From: Spinacia oleracea
Lineage: Eukaryota; Streptophyta; Magnoliopsida; Caryophyllales; Amaranthaceae
Direction of reading: 5' to 3'
Length of the DNA: 64,000 nt
Assembly: GCF_020520425.1 (NCBI RefSeq)
Contig: NC_079491.1
Location: 7,365,143-7,429,142 of the forward strand
Part shown: piece after piece, positions 45,905 through 55,571 of the stretch
Numbering within the stretch: position 1 is the stretch's first letter
Layout: every line of letters starts with the position of its first letter
Position numbers and translations under genes: made by a program
Notes under the pieces: model-generated
Database searches by the model: none
Told to the model about the DNA's origin: nothing
The model's input: only the letters and a program-made list of their open reading frames with translations

Positions 45905-46159
45905 TAGTTACAAAATAATAATAAAAAATGTTAATTAATAACTAAATAATAATTAATAATTAATAACTAAATAATACGGAGTATATAATAAATAATAACA
46001 ATATGTAATTGATTACTAAATAATTATAATTAATGATAAATATTAATATTAATAATAATAATAATTCATAATTAATAACTAATACCTAAATAATTAATAA
46101 CTAATATTCCGTAATTAATTAAGAAAAATAATATTAAATTCTAAATAATAAATTATATT
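45905..46159. other. AT-rich decayed satellite
   Basis: AATTAATAACTAAATAAT-like words without a strict period. Probably degenerate satellite at the edge of the array. Confidence 0.5.
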
Positions 46160-46697
46160 AATTAATAATAAATATTTAGTTTTGGTAGTATATGTTAAAG
46201 AAAGAACAGCTTCACACAATTCATAGTTTTGGGTAAGACTTAAGAGGGATTTGTTAAAGAAAGAACGACTTTTTTGAAATATGTGATGAATTTATACAAC
46301 TTCAATTTGTTATATCAGGAAAGGGAGAAAGAGTGGGAGAGAACTAAAGAGTGTTCAACATAATTATATGAATTAGACCATTAGTTATCAACTTGTTGCA
46401 CCATTAGTTAGCCTTCAAATACAGCCCAACTTATGGGCAATTACTAAGGTCAAAGTGAATTTCATTATGAGAAGTGATTCTGTTTTATATGCTACGACCA
46501 ATGGAACCTTGCTGATATTTTCTTTTATTTGTTTACTTTTTGAACTTTGAGATTCTCTAGATGGTTTTATTTATTAAAATAGAGGGATTTTAATAAATAA
46601 AGCATTGTGATTTCAGTTTTGTTCTATAGAAAACAAATAGATGATGAAGCTACCTAAAATATTTTCAAAAAAAACTTTGTTCAAGCTTCAATTCCAA

Positions 46698-47003
46698 GAG
46701 TGTTTCCTCAATATACCTCAAAAGAATAAAAGAAATCAATATTGTATATCCTGTTATTTTTGTTACTTTGCTTGATTTTATTTATTATTTATTATTTAGC
46801 AATTTTTGTATGAGATTGTCAACAACTATATGTATTTATTGACAATCTCATGAACCTTTCTTTCGGGAGAGACAATTCTGACAACATCTCTATCACTGTT
46901 ATTCAACGAAAATCAAAGAAAAGAAATCAAGCAAAAGCAACCAAAATAACAGGATATGCAATATTGATTTATTTTATTTCTTTGAGATATATTGGGAAAC
47001 CAT
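46698..47003. repeat. Large imperfect inverted repeat (hairpin) with ~80-bp arms
   Basis: The left arm (about 46,698-46,781) and right arm (about 46,913-47,003) are reverse complements over about 80 bp with few mismatches, e.g. AAATCAATATTGTATATCCT versus its partner AGGATATGCAATATTGATTT. A second stem, TGAGATTGTCAA / TTGACAATCTCA, lies inside the loop. It may be a foldback transposon or a small-RNA hairpin locus; the sequence alone does not decide. Confidence 0.75.
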
Positions 47004-47517
47004 CCGTAAAATATAAACCTCCAACGAAATTTTATAAATATTTAAGGTACCCCTCACAGATAGTGGAATAAATTTCTTAAAGGTTAAAAATTGTATAATT
47101 TACCGACCACGTAGTAGTATGCAAAGTTCCTAAGTGTTAAATTACATTAAATATTTAATTAGTTGGTTTGATCTAAACTTCCGAAGGTGGGATATGATTA
47201 TAATAGGAAAAGTAAATCTTGATGCACAGAATTAATTCTCAAGAAACCAGACACTAAACCTAATATTCTATTACTTTATACTCATACCTTAATCAATCCC
47301 AATATGATTTGAAGGTGCTATGTGAATTGCAGCGTCTTCTAAGCCAAACTAAATTTTCTTCGTACTTAAATTTAGTTCATGAATATAATTCTACGTATTA
47401 TGTAAGACAAATTCTTATATATTATATGATGCATGCACCAAGATGTATATAGTTGAAAATAATCCTAATTCCTAAGTTTCAAAGTAAGAAGACGATCGAG
47501 TAAAGAATTGCAACAAG

Positions 47518-47634
47518 TTTTCCATATTATATCGATCATCACTCAAGATTCAAGAACCAAGATAAACATCATAATAACATTTTCCATATTATATCGATCA
47601 TCACTCAATAATCAAGATAAACATCATAATAACA
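47518..47634. repeat. Two tandem copies of a ~55-62 bp unit
   Basis: TTTTCCATATTATATCGATC begins both units (47,518 and 47,580), and both end AAACATCATAATAACA. The first has a 7-bp insertion. Confidence 0.85.
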
Positions 47635-47775
47635 TAAATACGAATAAATTGAACAAAAAATAAGAACAATGAAAACAAAAAGAACCCTAAAATTGCATGG
47701 TAATACTGAAAAAAGAAAAGAAAAAGGGAGAGAGAAAGTGAGTTACCGAATCGGTGGGATAAGAAATAGCCGCAT

Positions 47776-47818
47776 GAGCCTTGAGCCTTGAGCCTTGAGC
47801 CTTGCCTTTAGCCTTGAG
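47776..47818. repeat. Short (GAGCCTT)n tract
   Basis: Four perfect heptamers followed by a degenerate fifth and sixth. Confidence 0.85.
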
Positions 47819-48049
47819 GTTGAATATTTATAGATTCCAAAGAACCGACCTTATTAATTACTTTTCCAACAAGAAATAGGAATCTACTCCGTAATAGGAT
47901 TACTTCTCCTAACAACCAATCAAATTCTGAGAAACAGACTTGAACATCAAGCAAATTAACACACAATTGCCATTCGCCAAAATCCCAGTGTAGCCTCATT
48001 CATTATTAACTAACATAAATTTAGGATCTAATGTTGTACAGCGGAAGCC

Positions 48050-48292
48050 AAGAAGTCATAAGCCGACCCGACACACACGGCAGGGGACGAAGTCGTGGGT
48101 CAGATCTGGGCCTTAACCTTTTGGAAAAAGCACAACAAGACACACTAAATTTAGTAAAACTAGCCTTAGGCGTGATGGTCCGACCCGACACAAAAGCCCA
48201 CGAGCCTGGTTCCTGTTTTGAACATTTCAGCCCATCTTGATACAATGTGGGCATGGCCCAAAGCCCGACTTGGCCCACGACCATCTTTACCT
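48050..48292. mobile_element. Degenerate hAT-like GC-rich repeat
   Basis: It shares CGAAGTCGTGGG, GGGCCTTAA, AAATTTAGT and ACTAGCCTTAGGC-type blocks in order with 55213-55563, and ends with GGCCCACGACCATCTTTA, like that element's right end. The left terminus has decayed. It lies about 200 bp upstream of beta3. Confidence 0.7.
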
Positions 48293-48501
48293 GTGCCTGT
48301 CACAAGATGTATAAAAGATTAGCCTATAGTCTTATACGGATCGCGGAGTAGTATGCAATTATTCAGATTTTAGATCCAATTAATTTATGTTATTACTCTC
48401 ATGAGTCGTAGAATTAGGGTTTGATTTGAAGATCATAGTTACCTTGGGCGGTGCGCTTTACAGCTTAATTATTCATTCAAGTTATATACTGATCAAGTGT
48501 T

Positions 48502-49677
48502 ATGGTAACGATGAAAGGCAGGAAAAGGCAAAGAAGGAAAAGATCAATGCAAGTAGACAGGTATTTCCCTCCTGAATTGTGCAGGGAGATCTTCGCAAGG
48601 TTGCCTACCAAAACCCTATTAAGATTCAGGTGTGTTTGTAAAACCTGGCTCTCTTTAATTGACTCCCCTGATTTCACTTATATGCATCTTAAGCTTTACA
48701 GCAACAATTATCACAAGACTCATTTGATTTTTAATGATATGTGGTTCAAGATATCAGTTATTCAAAGGGACACATTAAAGAAAAGTGCAGAATTGACAAT
48801 GGATGCTCCAAATTTTAGGAAGGTTAGGGAAAGTAATATGATTAACGGGTTGATGTTAATGAAGAGGCTGTGTAGAGAAGTATGTTTGTGGAACCCCTCT
48901 ATACACAGGTCCTTGCAACTCCCTCCTTGTCCCAATTTTCTTGATGGTTTCTTGATGGTATATTATTATTTAGGATTCGCACCATCTTGTAATGATTATA
49001 AGGTGATTGCTTTCATAATTAGAGGGCTTTCGCCATTAATGGAGATTGAATTTGCAGTGTATTCACTTCACGATCGCGTTTGGAGGGTTGTTGTTAAGCC
49101 CAGCTGTTTGATTGGTCTCTCTGCCTGGGCTTTACGGACGGCTTTACCGACATGCCTTTACTTTCAAGGTGCTATATATTGGAAACTCTCTAAATTTCCA
49201 GGTGGCAGAAAAAAAGAAACCAAAATTCTTTGTTTTGAAGTTGATGCTGAGAATTTTAGCTTTCTGGAATTGCCATCAATTGGGGATAAGGATAACATGA
49301 TGATGCTCAAGTTTATATTTCTTCTTGGTGGGTCATTAGCTGTTTTCGGTATTTCTCCATTGAAACGCTGCATATGGGTTCTGGAAAAAGATCAATCATG
49401 GCGCCAAGAATTTTCTGGAAATTCCACATCTCATGATGATGATGATGATGATGCTTATGGTTTATTCATGTCTTTGGAAGATTCATCGGCAGGTAGAAAC
49501 CTCTTATACAATGAAAGTAATGGTACCTTCTTGATAAGGTTCAACGAAAAAGCAGGTTTGTATAACATTACTAGTCATCGGATACAACATCTGCCAAAAA
49601 CTGTCGAGTTCTCCTACGACATGGGTACTTATGTCGAGAGCTTGGTGTTGCACAAACAATCGAATCTTGTGACCTAA
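48502..49677 (+). CDS. F-box protein with FBA-type domain (beta3), intact
   Basis: Single open frame of 391 residues from the ATG at 48502. The N-terminus has a basic patch (KGRKRQRRKR) that could act in nuclear import, then an F-box at about residues 20-62 (YFPPELCREIFARLPTKTLL, FRCVCKTWLSLIDSPDF). FBA blocks: LWNPSIHRSLQLPPCP, YYLGFAPSCNDYKVIAF, FAVYSLHDRVWRV, YFQGAIYWKL, CFEVDAENFSFLELP, FIFLLGGSLAVFGISPLKRC. A DDDDDD tract and GTYVESLVLHKQSNLVT close the protein. It is the only beta copy without frameshift or deletion, so it probably carries any beta function in this cluster. Expected role: SCF ubiquitin-ligase substrate receptor; target unknown. Confidence 0.94.
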   Translation: MVTMKGRKRQRRKRSMQVDRYFPPELCREIFARLPTKTLLRFRCVCKTWLSLIDSPDFTYMHLKLYSNNYHKTHLIFNDMWFKISVIQRDTLKKSAELTMDAPNFRKVRESNMINGLMLMKRLCREVCLWNPSIHRSLQLPPCPNFLDGFLMVYYYLGFAPSCNDYKVIAFIIRGLSPLMEIEFAVYSLHDRVWRVVVKPSCLIGLSAWALRTALPTCLYFQGAIYWKLSKFPGGRKKETKILCFEVDAENFSFLELPSIGDKDNMMMLKFIFLLGGSLAVFGISPLKRCIWVLEKDQSWRQEFSGNSTSHDDDDDDAYGLFMSLEDSSAGRNLLYNESNGTFLIRFNEKAGLYNITSHRIQHLPKTVEFSYDMGTYVESLVLHKQSNLVT

Positions 49678-51169
49678 TTTCAACCTTGATCTGAAAATAA
49701 CAATCCGATCCTTATAATTTACTACCTCCGTTTCAAAAAGATCTTTACCGTTGTTATTTGCACGGACTTTGATGCAATGTTTGATCGTTAATATATCCAA
49801 TTCTGTATGGCAAAAAATTATAAAAATATCATATTTATAAAATATATTTCGAAACAGAGGTAGTATGATGTGTGTCAAGTGTTAGATATATCGATAGGTT
49901 GATTTTTTATTTGGGCTCATATTGCCCCTCCCCTCTCTTGGCTTGAAAATAATACTTGTTCTAAAATTGCTATTGGTTTGATTCAACTGAATAATGACTA
50001 AAGTTTCTTACAATCAAACATTATGCCTTTGATAATGACCGAAAGGGCCAATGAGTTAATCTTCTTGATTTAATCGAATTTCTCACATGGTATTGACCGA
50101 AAGGACTAATGAGGTAATCATGTCACTACGAAATTGCTACATTTATTAAAGTTTGTTTATCAAAAAGATAAATTATACGTAGTAATTTTTTCATATTGGA
50201 TTTGATAATCCAATATTTTACCAATCAATTAAATTACTTATAACTACTCCGCTTTATGTGACGTATGTATATTTCATTATAAAATACATCGACAAAATTC
50301 AATTAAGATCAACTATTTACAGGGATCACCTCCCAAACACCACAAATAAATCATTAAATAAGCAATCTAGCAAGATGGTTAGTAATCAAATGCGAAAAAA
50401 TAAAATGCAACTAACACGTGAATTATATGTGAAAGAGTAAAAATCATTGGACTTGTGAGGAGTCCGCCCTTGTCACATTCTCTTGGCAAATCTGTTGCAC
50501 AAAAGTTGGCAACCCAGCAATACATAGTTGGGTTTTTTTTCCAGCTGCATCTATATATAGACAAACTAGGATTTAAAACGACGATCTAACCGTTCAAAAT
50601 AAGGCTCTACATATAAACTCTCGTAGGTCATAAGCATACATCAAACACGACCCAAGACTTTCAAGATAGGACAACTCATTTATCCCAAGTGGATTAAACC
50701 GGTTGAGTTCATAAACACACATTAATTAGAAGACTTACTCGTGCAACAATTGTGCAGGACACGCACAAAAAAAAGTAATCATTCCGACGTTCTGACGTAA
50801 CCGGAATCTCAAACTAGAAGTAAGCGAGAAGAGTCAGATGACTACTAACACGACTAAATCTCCATGCTCTCAAAGCAAACATTCAAGTTTCACATTCGAA
50901 TTCTCCCATCCCAATCCATCCTTAGACCTTATAGCTTATTCAAAATAAATAATAACAATAATAAAAAAAAAAAAAAAAAAAAAAAACATGCTAGCAAAAC
51001 TAAAAATTAATAACAATAATAATTAAAAAAAAAAAAAAAAAAAAGCATGAAAGACAAGGCGTGAAGTTGACTGATCAATGTGAAGACGAAGGCATATAGT
51101 TCTTGGTCGTCTTAAAAATGTCAAAAAAAAACCCCAAACATTCATCATCTTCATCAAAAAGTTTCAACA
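49678..51169. other. beta3 3' flank and PP2-B upstream region
   Basis: A small Stowaway-like MITE lies at about 49,723-49,862 (TACCTCCGTTTCAAAAAGAT and its inverted partner CGAAACAGAGGTA). Poly-A runs lie at 50,965-50,986 and 51,025-51,043. The last about 125 bp before the PP2-B start are also found, orphaned, at 25,898-25,990. Confidence 0.6.
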
Positions 51170-54100
51170 ATGGAGGAGAGAGAAAGTAACAAAAGGGGCA
51201 TCAATTTGTTAGATTTACCTGATGGGTGTCTCTCTCACATCCTTTCTCTCACTTCTCCCTTCTATGTTCTTCGTTCTTCCCTTGTCTGCAAATTTTTTCA
51301 CTCCATTGCTAAATCTGATTTAGTTTGGGAGAAATTCCTGCCCTCCGATTTCCACCCCATCATCCAACACTCATCCGCTTCCCCTTCCAAAAAGCACATC
51401 GTCCTCCATCTTTGCCGTTCTTTCATCCTCTTAGAAGATGGGCACAAGGTAATTTCTTCATCTTTTAATTAGATTAATCTGATTGATTTATTTCATGTAA
51501 TTACTTATGCATTTTCGTAATTTGGTTCCTCTGAACTGCTGATTTTTGTGCAATTGGATTCAAAGGAGAAAAGGGGGTTTTGGATTGATAAAGGGTAGTT
51601 AATTTGTTGGTAATATGTAATTTAGGGTTAATTTTTAGAGAATTAAATAAGAATTAAGAGAGAAATTATTGGGTTGAGAAATTCCTCTTAATTCAATTGC
51701 TAAAGTTATAATTTTGAGAGAAATTACAAGATGGTAAAGTAGCATAAGCTGCTAATAAGTGTAATCACACATGGGTGTTTGGGGATTTGCTTAATCCTCA
51801 GTTTTTTCTCAGCAATTAGATGTTCAATGGAAATTGTTCTTGACTGTAATTATGTAAACTTCTGAGGAAGTTTAGATTTTAAATGAAAGATGTTTGACTG
51901 TTTGCTTTGATCAGCCCGAAATCGAAATTCATTTGTTCATCATGGATGTATCTAGTTAATGGATTTATAGTTGTTTAATCGGCAAAGGTAAGAGATGGTT
52001 TATCGGGATAAATTTGCAATTTGGAACTTGCTGAAAGATGGAATAAGAGAGTTGTTTCTTGTGTATATTCGTTTTGATTACTCGTTTGTTTCGAGCAAAC
52101 AAAGGAGTTGAGATCAATAGGTTAATCCAGGAGACTAGCATACAATGGGTTTAGGTTGATCTCAGAAATTGGCAATGTACGGGCTTAGCTTTCTTGTATA
52201 GAACATGTTACGCCCCTAAGGAGACTGACTATTCCTGATTTTCTGACTATCCCTGAGATTAATGTAGTTGCCCGCCTTACAGTTATCAGAGATTGACGGA
52301 AGTCTCCAATTTCAGAGATTAATTAGTTAGACCAAATTGTAATACGGAGTAGAAAGCTGTTTGACTATTCGTTTTTATCAGCTCAAACTCAAATTATTTT
52401 TGTACATCATGAATATATACGGAGTAAATGGTTTATTGGGATAAATTTACAATTTCGGAACTTGCTGAAAGATGAGATAGGAGACTTGTTTCTTGGGAAA
52501 TGTGTATTTGTTTTGATAACTCGTTCGTTTTGGGCAAACAAGGAGTTGAGATCAATATGTTGATCTGGCAAATTGGTGATGATTAGCAATAGTTTGTGTA
52601 GAACATGCTACGGGTCTACGCCTCAACGGAGACTGACAATTTCTGAATTTCTTACTATCCCTACGCCCCGTTGGTTACTTGGTTCTTAGTGTTGTCATAT
52701 ATTAATGGAAGTCTCCAATTTCAGAGGTTAATAGACCTCAGACCCGATGAAAAATGTGGAGGCAAATAGGAAACGGGGTGAATATGCTTGGGGTTGATGG
52801 TCGAGTTCTATTTATTTTTTAGTTAGATGTGAAAATTAGTATCAATCTACGAGATTAATGAGGAGTTCCTCCTAGGCATACATGATATAGACTTATAGAG
52901 AATACTGAACAAGTGTTGTTCTTTCGAATAAGCATAACATATTGCTGGATGCACTTTTCTTATGTAGAGCTTTTCATTGGATAAATGGACTGGGAAGAAA
53001 TGTTATATGCTTGGTGCCAGAGAACTCACACTCGCATTTAGTGATAATTCTCGTTGCTGGAGGTGGAAACCCTTACCTGAGTCCAGGTATCTCTCTTTTA
53101 CTCCGTCTTCCTCAAACAAGATATAATTCATGCATATATGTATGGTTAATGTAACAATTTGCAGCAAATTGATTGGCTTTCCAAAAAAGGCAATGTAATT
53201 GGTGCATTTGAGAGCATATGCTCCCAATGTGACAACAATTCAAAGGGGACATAAAAGTGGACCACTTATTTTGTTGATGAAATATTATCACATCTGAATA
53301 GATAGAGATATAAGAGCCGCATTTTGTGTTTGAGATACTGTTAAATCCGTACAAGTTAATGCGTGGAGACAATTTTTCCACTGAAATTACAAACCTTGTG
53401 AAAAACAGAAGGAATAACGCACAGTTGAAATAGTTTACCTTTCAAATATCCTATGTAATTTCCACTCACCCAAACGGATCTTAAGAGTTTTTTTTTTTTT
53501 GGAAAATTTGGCAAATATAACCTAATAAAGTTTCCTATTTGTCAATTACAATCTCAAACTTCTAATTTTGTCAATTGCAACCTTAAACTTATACATCCAT
53601 TCTAAATTACAATCGAAAGTCATATTCTGGCAAAAATCACCGGAAGATGATGTCATAATGTTATTAAAAAAACAATTACATAATTACATAATGTTTTTTT
53701 TTTCAAGAGAACAGCTATTTACGAGTGTTCTTTTCACTTTTAATGTACATAATAGGTTCCCAGAGGTGGCAGAACTCCTCGGAGTGGCTGAACTCCACAT
53801 AACAGGGAGAATAAGCACACAATTGCTCTCACCAAACACAACATACCACATGTACTTCTCTTTCATGCTTGGGGCTTGGTCTCGTGGTTTTGAAGTATCA
53901 CCTGTCAAGGTTTTCGTGTCAAGGATTGCTACTAATGGTGCATATTTGGGAGGTAGTAGTAGCTATGATACCTCAAAAAGCTTCTATCTAAAAGCACCCG
54001 AAAATGATGAAATGTTTGATGATGTAGAGGGTGAAGAAGCTTTCGAGCATCGAAGAGATAGTGGACATAGATGGATAAAGATAGACATGGGGAAATACTT

Positions 54101-54215
54101 CAACCGAGTAGATGATAATGTTGCTGCATTGGAAATGACGTTGATGGGGACCGAAGTAAGTTTGCATAAGTCTGGCCTTATTATCCATGGTATTGAGATC
54201 CTGCCTCTAGATTGA
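51170..54215 (+). CDS. F-box protein PP2-B type (phloem-protein-2 lectin-like), three exons
   Basis: Exons 51170-51448, 52968-53086 and 53756-54215 give 285 residues, the normal size for the family. Exon 1 has the F-box (LLDLPDGCLSHILSLTSPFY, then VLRSSLVCKFFHSIAKSDLVWEKFLP). Exon 2 gives the PP2 entry motif (FSLDKWTGKKCYMLGARELT, then RCWRWKPLPES). Exon 3 continues FPEVAELLGVAELHITGRIS, LLSPNTTYHMYFSF and RWIKIDMGKYF to LIIHGIEILPLD. Donors AAG|GTAATT and CAG|GTATCT and acceptors GTAG|AG and ATAG|GT fit the rule, and the junctions keep frame (the AG|G codon at the second). Known members are SCF adaptors with a lectin-like PP2 domain, often linked to stress and defence responses. The specific ligand is not predictable here. 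Confidence 0.93.
51895..52760. repeat. Internal duplication inside PP2-B intron 1
   Basis: About 51,895-52,332 and 52,358-52,745 are diverged direct copies. Both contain GATAAATTT(A/G)CAATTT, AACTTGCTGAAAGATG, AGGAGTTGAGATCAATA, AACATG(T/C)TACG and GGAAGTCTCCAATTTCAGAG, in that order. Confidence 0.8.
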
Positions 54216-55212
54216 ATTCCAGAATTCCGGGGGTTCAAATTTGTGTGACCCGTAAATATTCTGATGAAGGTGTAAACATGTTTCAAGATCAATTATCTTG
54301 TACATCTCTCTATACCCCTTACCTGGGTAAGTTGGTTGACATTTATCCATGAAGATGTTACTGAATCTGAACTCTGAACTCTGAACTCTGAACTCAGAGT
54401 TACTGTGTTTATCAGGTGGTGGCCGCCACCCCCAAACCGTGGTGCATTGTTGGCTTTGTTACCCCGTTAATCCGTTATATGTGTGTTTGGTGAAGTCCTT
54501 GTTTGGTTAGTTACAGAGTTAAAGTTTATCACAAATTCACAATGGGTTTCATAAATTTTTGGCATGGGTGTACCCTGCACTGTGTACCTATAATCCTATA
54601 TCAAAACTCAAGAAACACCTGGGTGTAAGTTAGAAATTGTTGGTTTCATCGGGAAAAAAACCAGTATTAGTGCGTCGGTAATGTGTAACATATTATGCAG
54701 TAAGCCCACATTTTCAGGTCTTGAAAGATTAGGTTTTTTTTTTTTTTTGAGGGACCTGAAGAGATTAGTTTTAGCTACTAAAAATAATTTAAGTTCTAAC
54801 AAAAATTAGTTTCGCTCAATAAAAAGAAGTACAAGTAGGTATTTTTTTTTCCCTTTCTTTTGGATTTTGGGAAATAAATGAGGATTAGTATTTATATGTG
54901 AAAATGGAGGGGAAATGGATGCAAGCAGTGAAAAAATAAGCACTCGTGCCCATCACGTGAGAGTCAATGACCTGAACATGCCATTCAACATCGGATAGTG
55001 GGAAAAAGTTGTCTCTCGCAAAGAAACTTTTGTTTAAGGTTTGACTTTGCCAGCTAATTTTTATAAGGTTGTTTTTCGCAAATTTTTAGCTATAAAAGGT
55101 TCTTTTTGATAAATTATCGGCAAGAATTTAGAATTTACAAAGACATCGAGTGAGCTTCGCCAAATAGTTGGGTGTAGCCTTCGTCGAGTGAGCTTCGGCT
55201 ACAGGACTGTAG
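54216..55212. other. PP2-B 3' flank
   Basis: No gene. CTGAACTCT-type repeats lie at 54,367-54,400 and poly-T at 54,734-54,748. A dispersed repeat (GTTGTCTCTCGCAAAG ... AAGGTTGTTTTTCGCAAA ... CTATAAAAGGTTC, 55,010-55,125) is related to that at 17,385-17,500. Confidence 0.5.
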
Positions 55213-55563
55213 TAAAGATGGTTGTGGGCCGGGCCGGCCAGAAGCCCGACCGACACGAAAAAAGCACGGCCCGGCACGAGCACGCAAAAAGCACGGCCCG
55301 GCACGGGCACCAAGTCGTGGGCCGTGGGCCGGGTTTGGGCCTTAATCTTTGGAAAAGCACGACAAGGCACGGCACGACTCGACAAAGCACGTTAAATTTA
55401 GTCAAATTAGCCTTAGGCACGACGGGCCGACCCGGCACGGTACGAAAGCACGTGGGTTTGGGCCGGGCCTGGGCCTTATTTTTAACTTTTCGGTCCGGCA
55501 CGACACGCAACAACGTGGGCCTGGCGTGGGCCTGTCACGAAGCCCGGCCCACAGCCATCTTTA
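55213..55563. mobile_element. hAT-type MITE
   Basis: The termini TAAAGATGGTTGTGGGCCGG and its inverted partner ending GGCCCACAGCCATCTTTA define the element. Flanks GACTGTAG (55205-55212) and GACTGTGG (55564-55571) form an 8-bp target duplication with one mismatch, as in the hAT superfamily. The interior is GC-rich with repeated GCACGGCCCGGCACG-like words. Open frames on both strands here are compositional. Confidence 0.85.
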
Positions 55564-55571
55564 GACTGTGG

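Larger units (their letters stand above)
46160..51140. repeat. Segmental duplication block C (beta3, followed by PP2-B)
   Basis: It starts at TTTAGTTTTGGTAGTATATG, which matches the alpha 3' flank at 21,334 and 29,972. No alpha gene precedes it; the MITE/satellite array stands where alpha should be. The beta gene and its downstream DNA (50,165-50,940) match blocks A and B. Confidence 0.82.

Noticed and set aside
48021-48284. Open frames on both strands upstream of beta3
   Set aside because: They lie in the degenerate hAT-like repeat; no homology to proteins seen.
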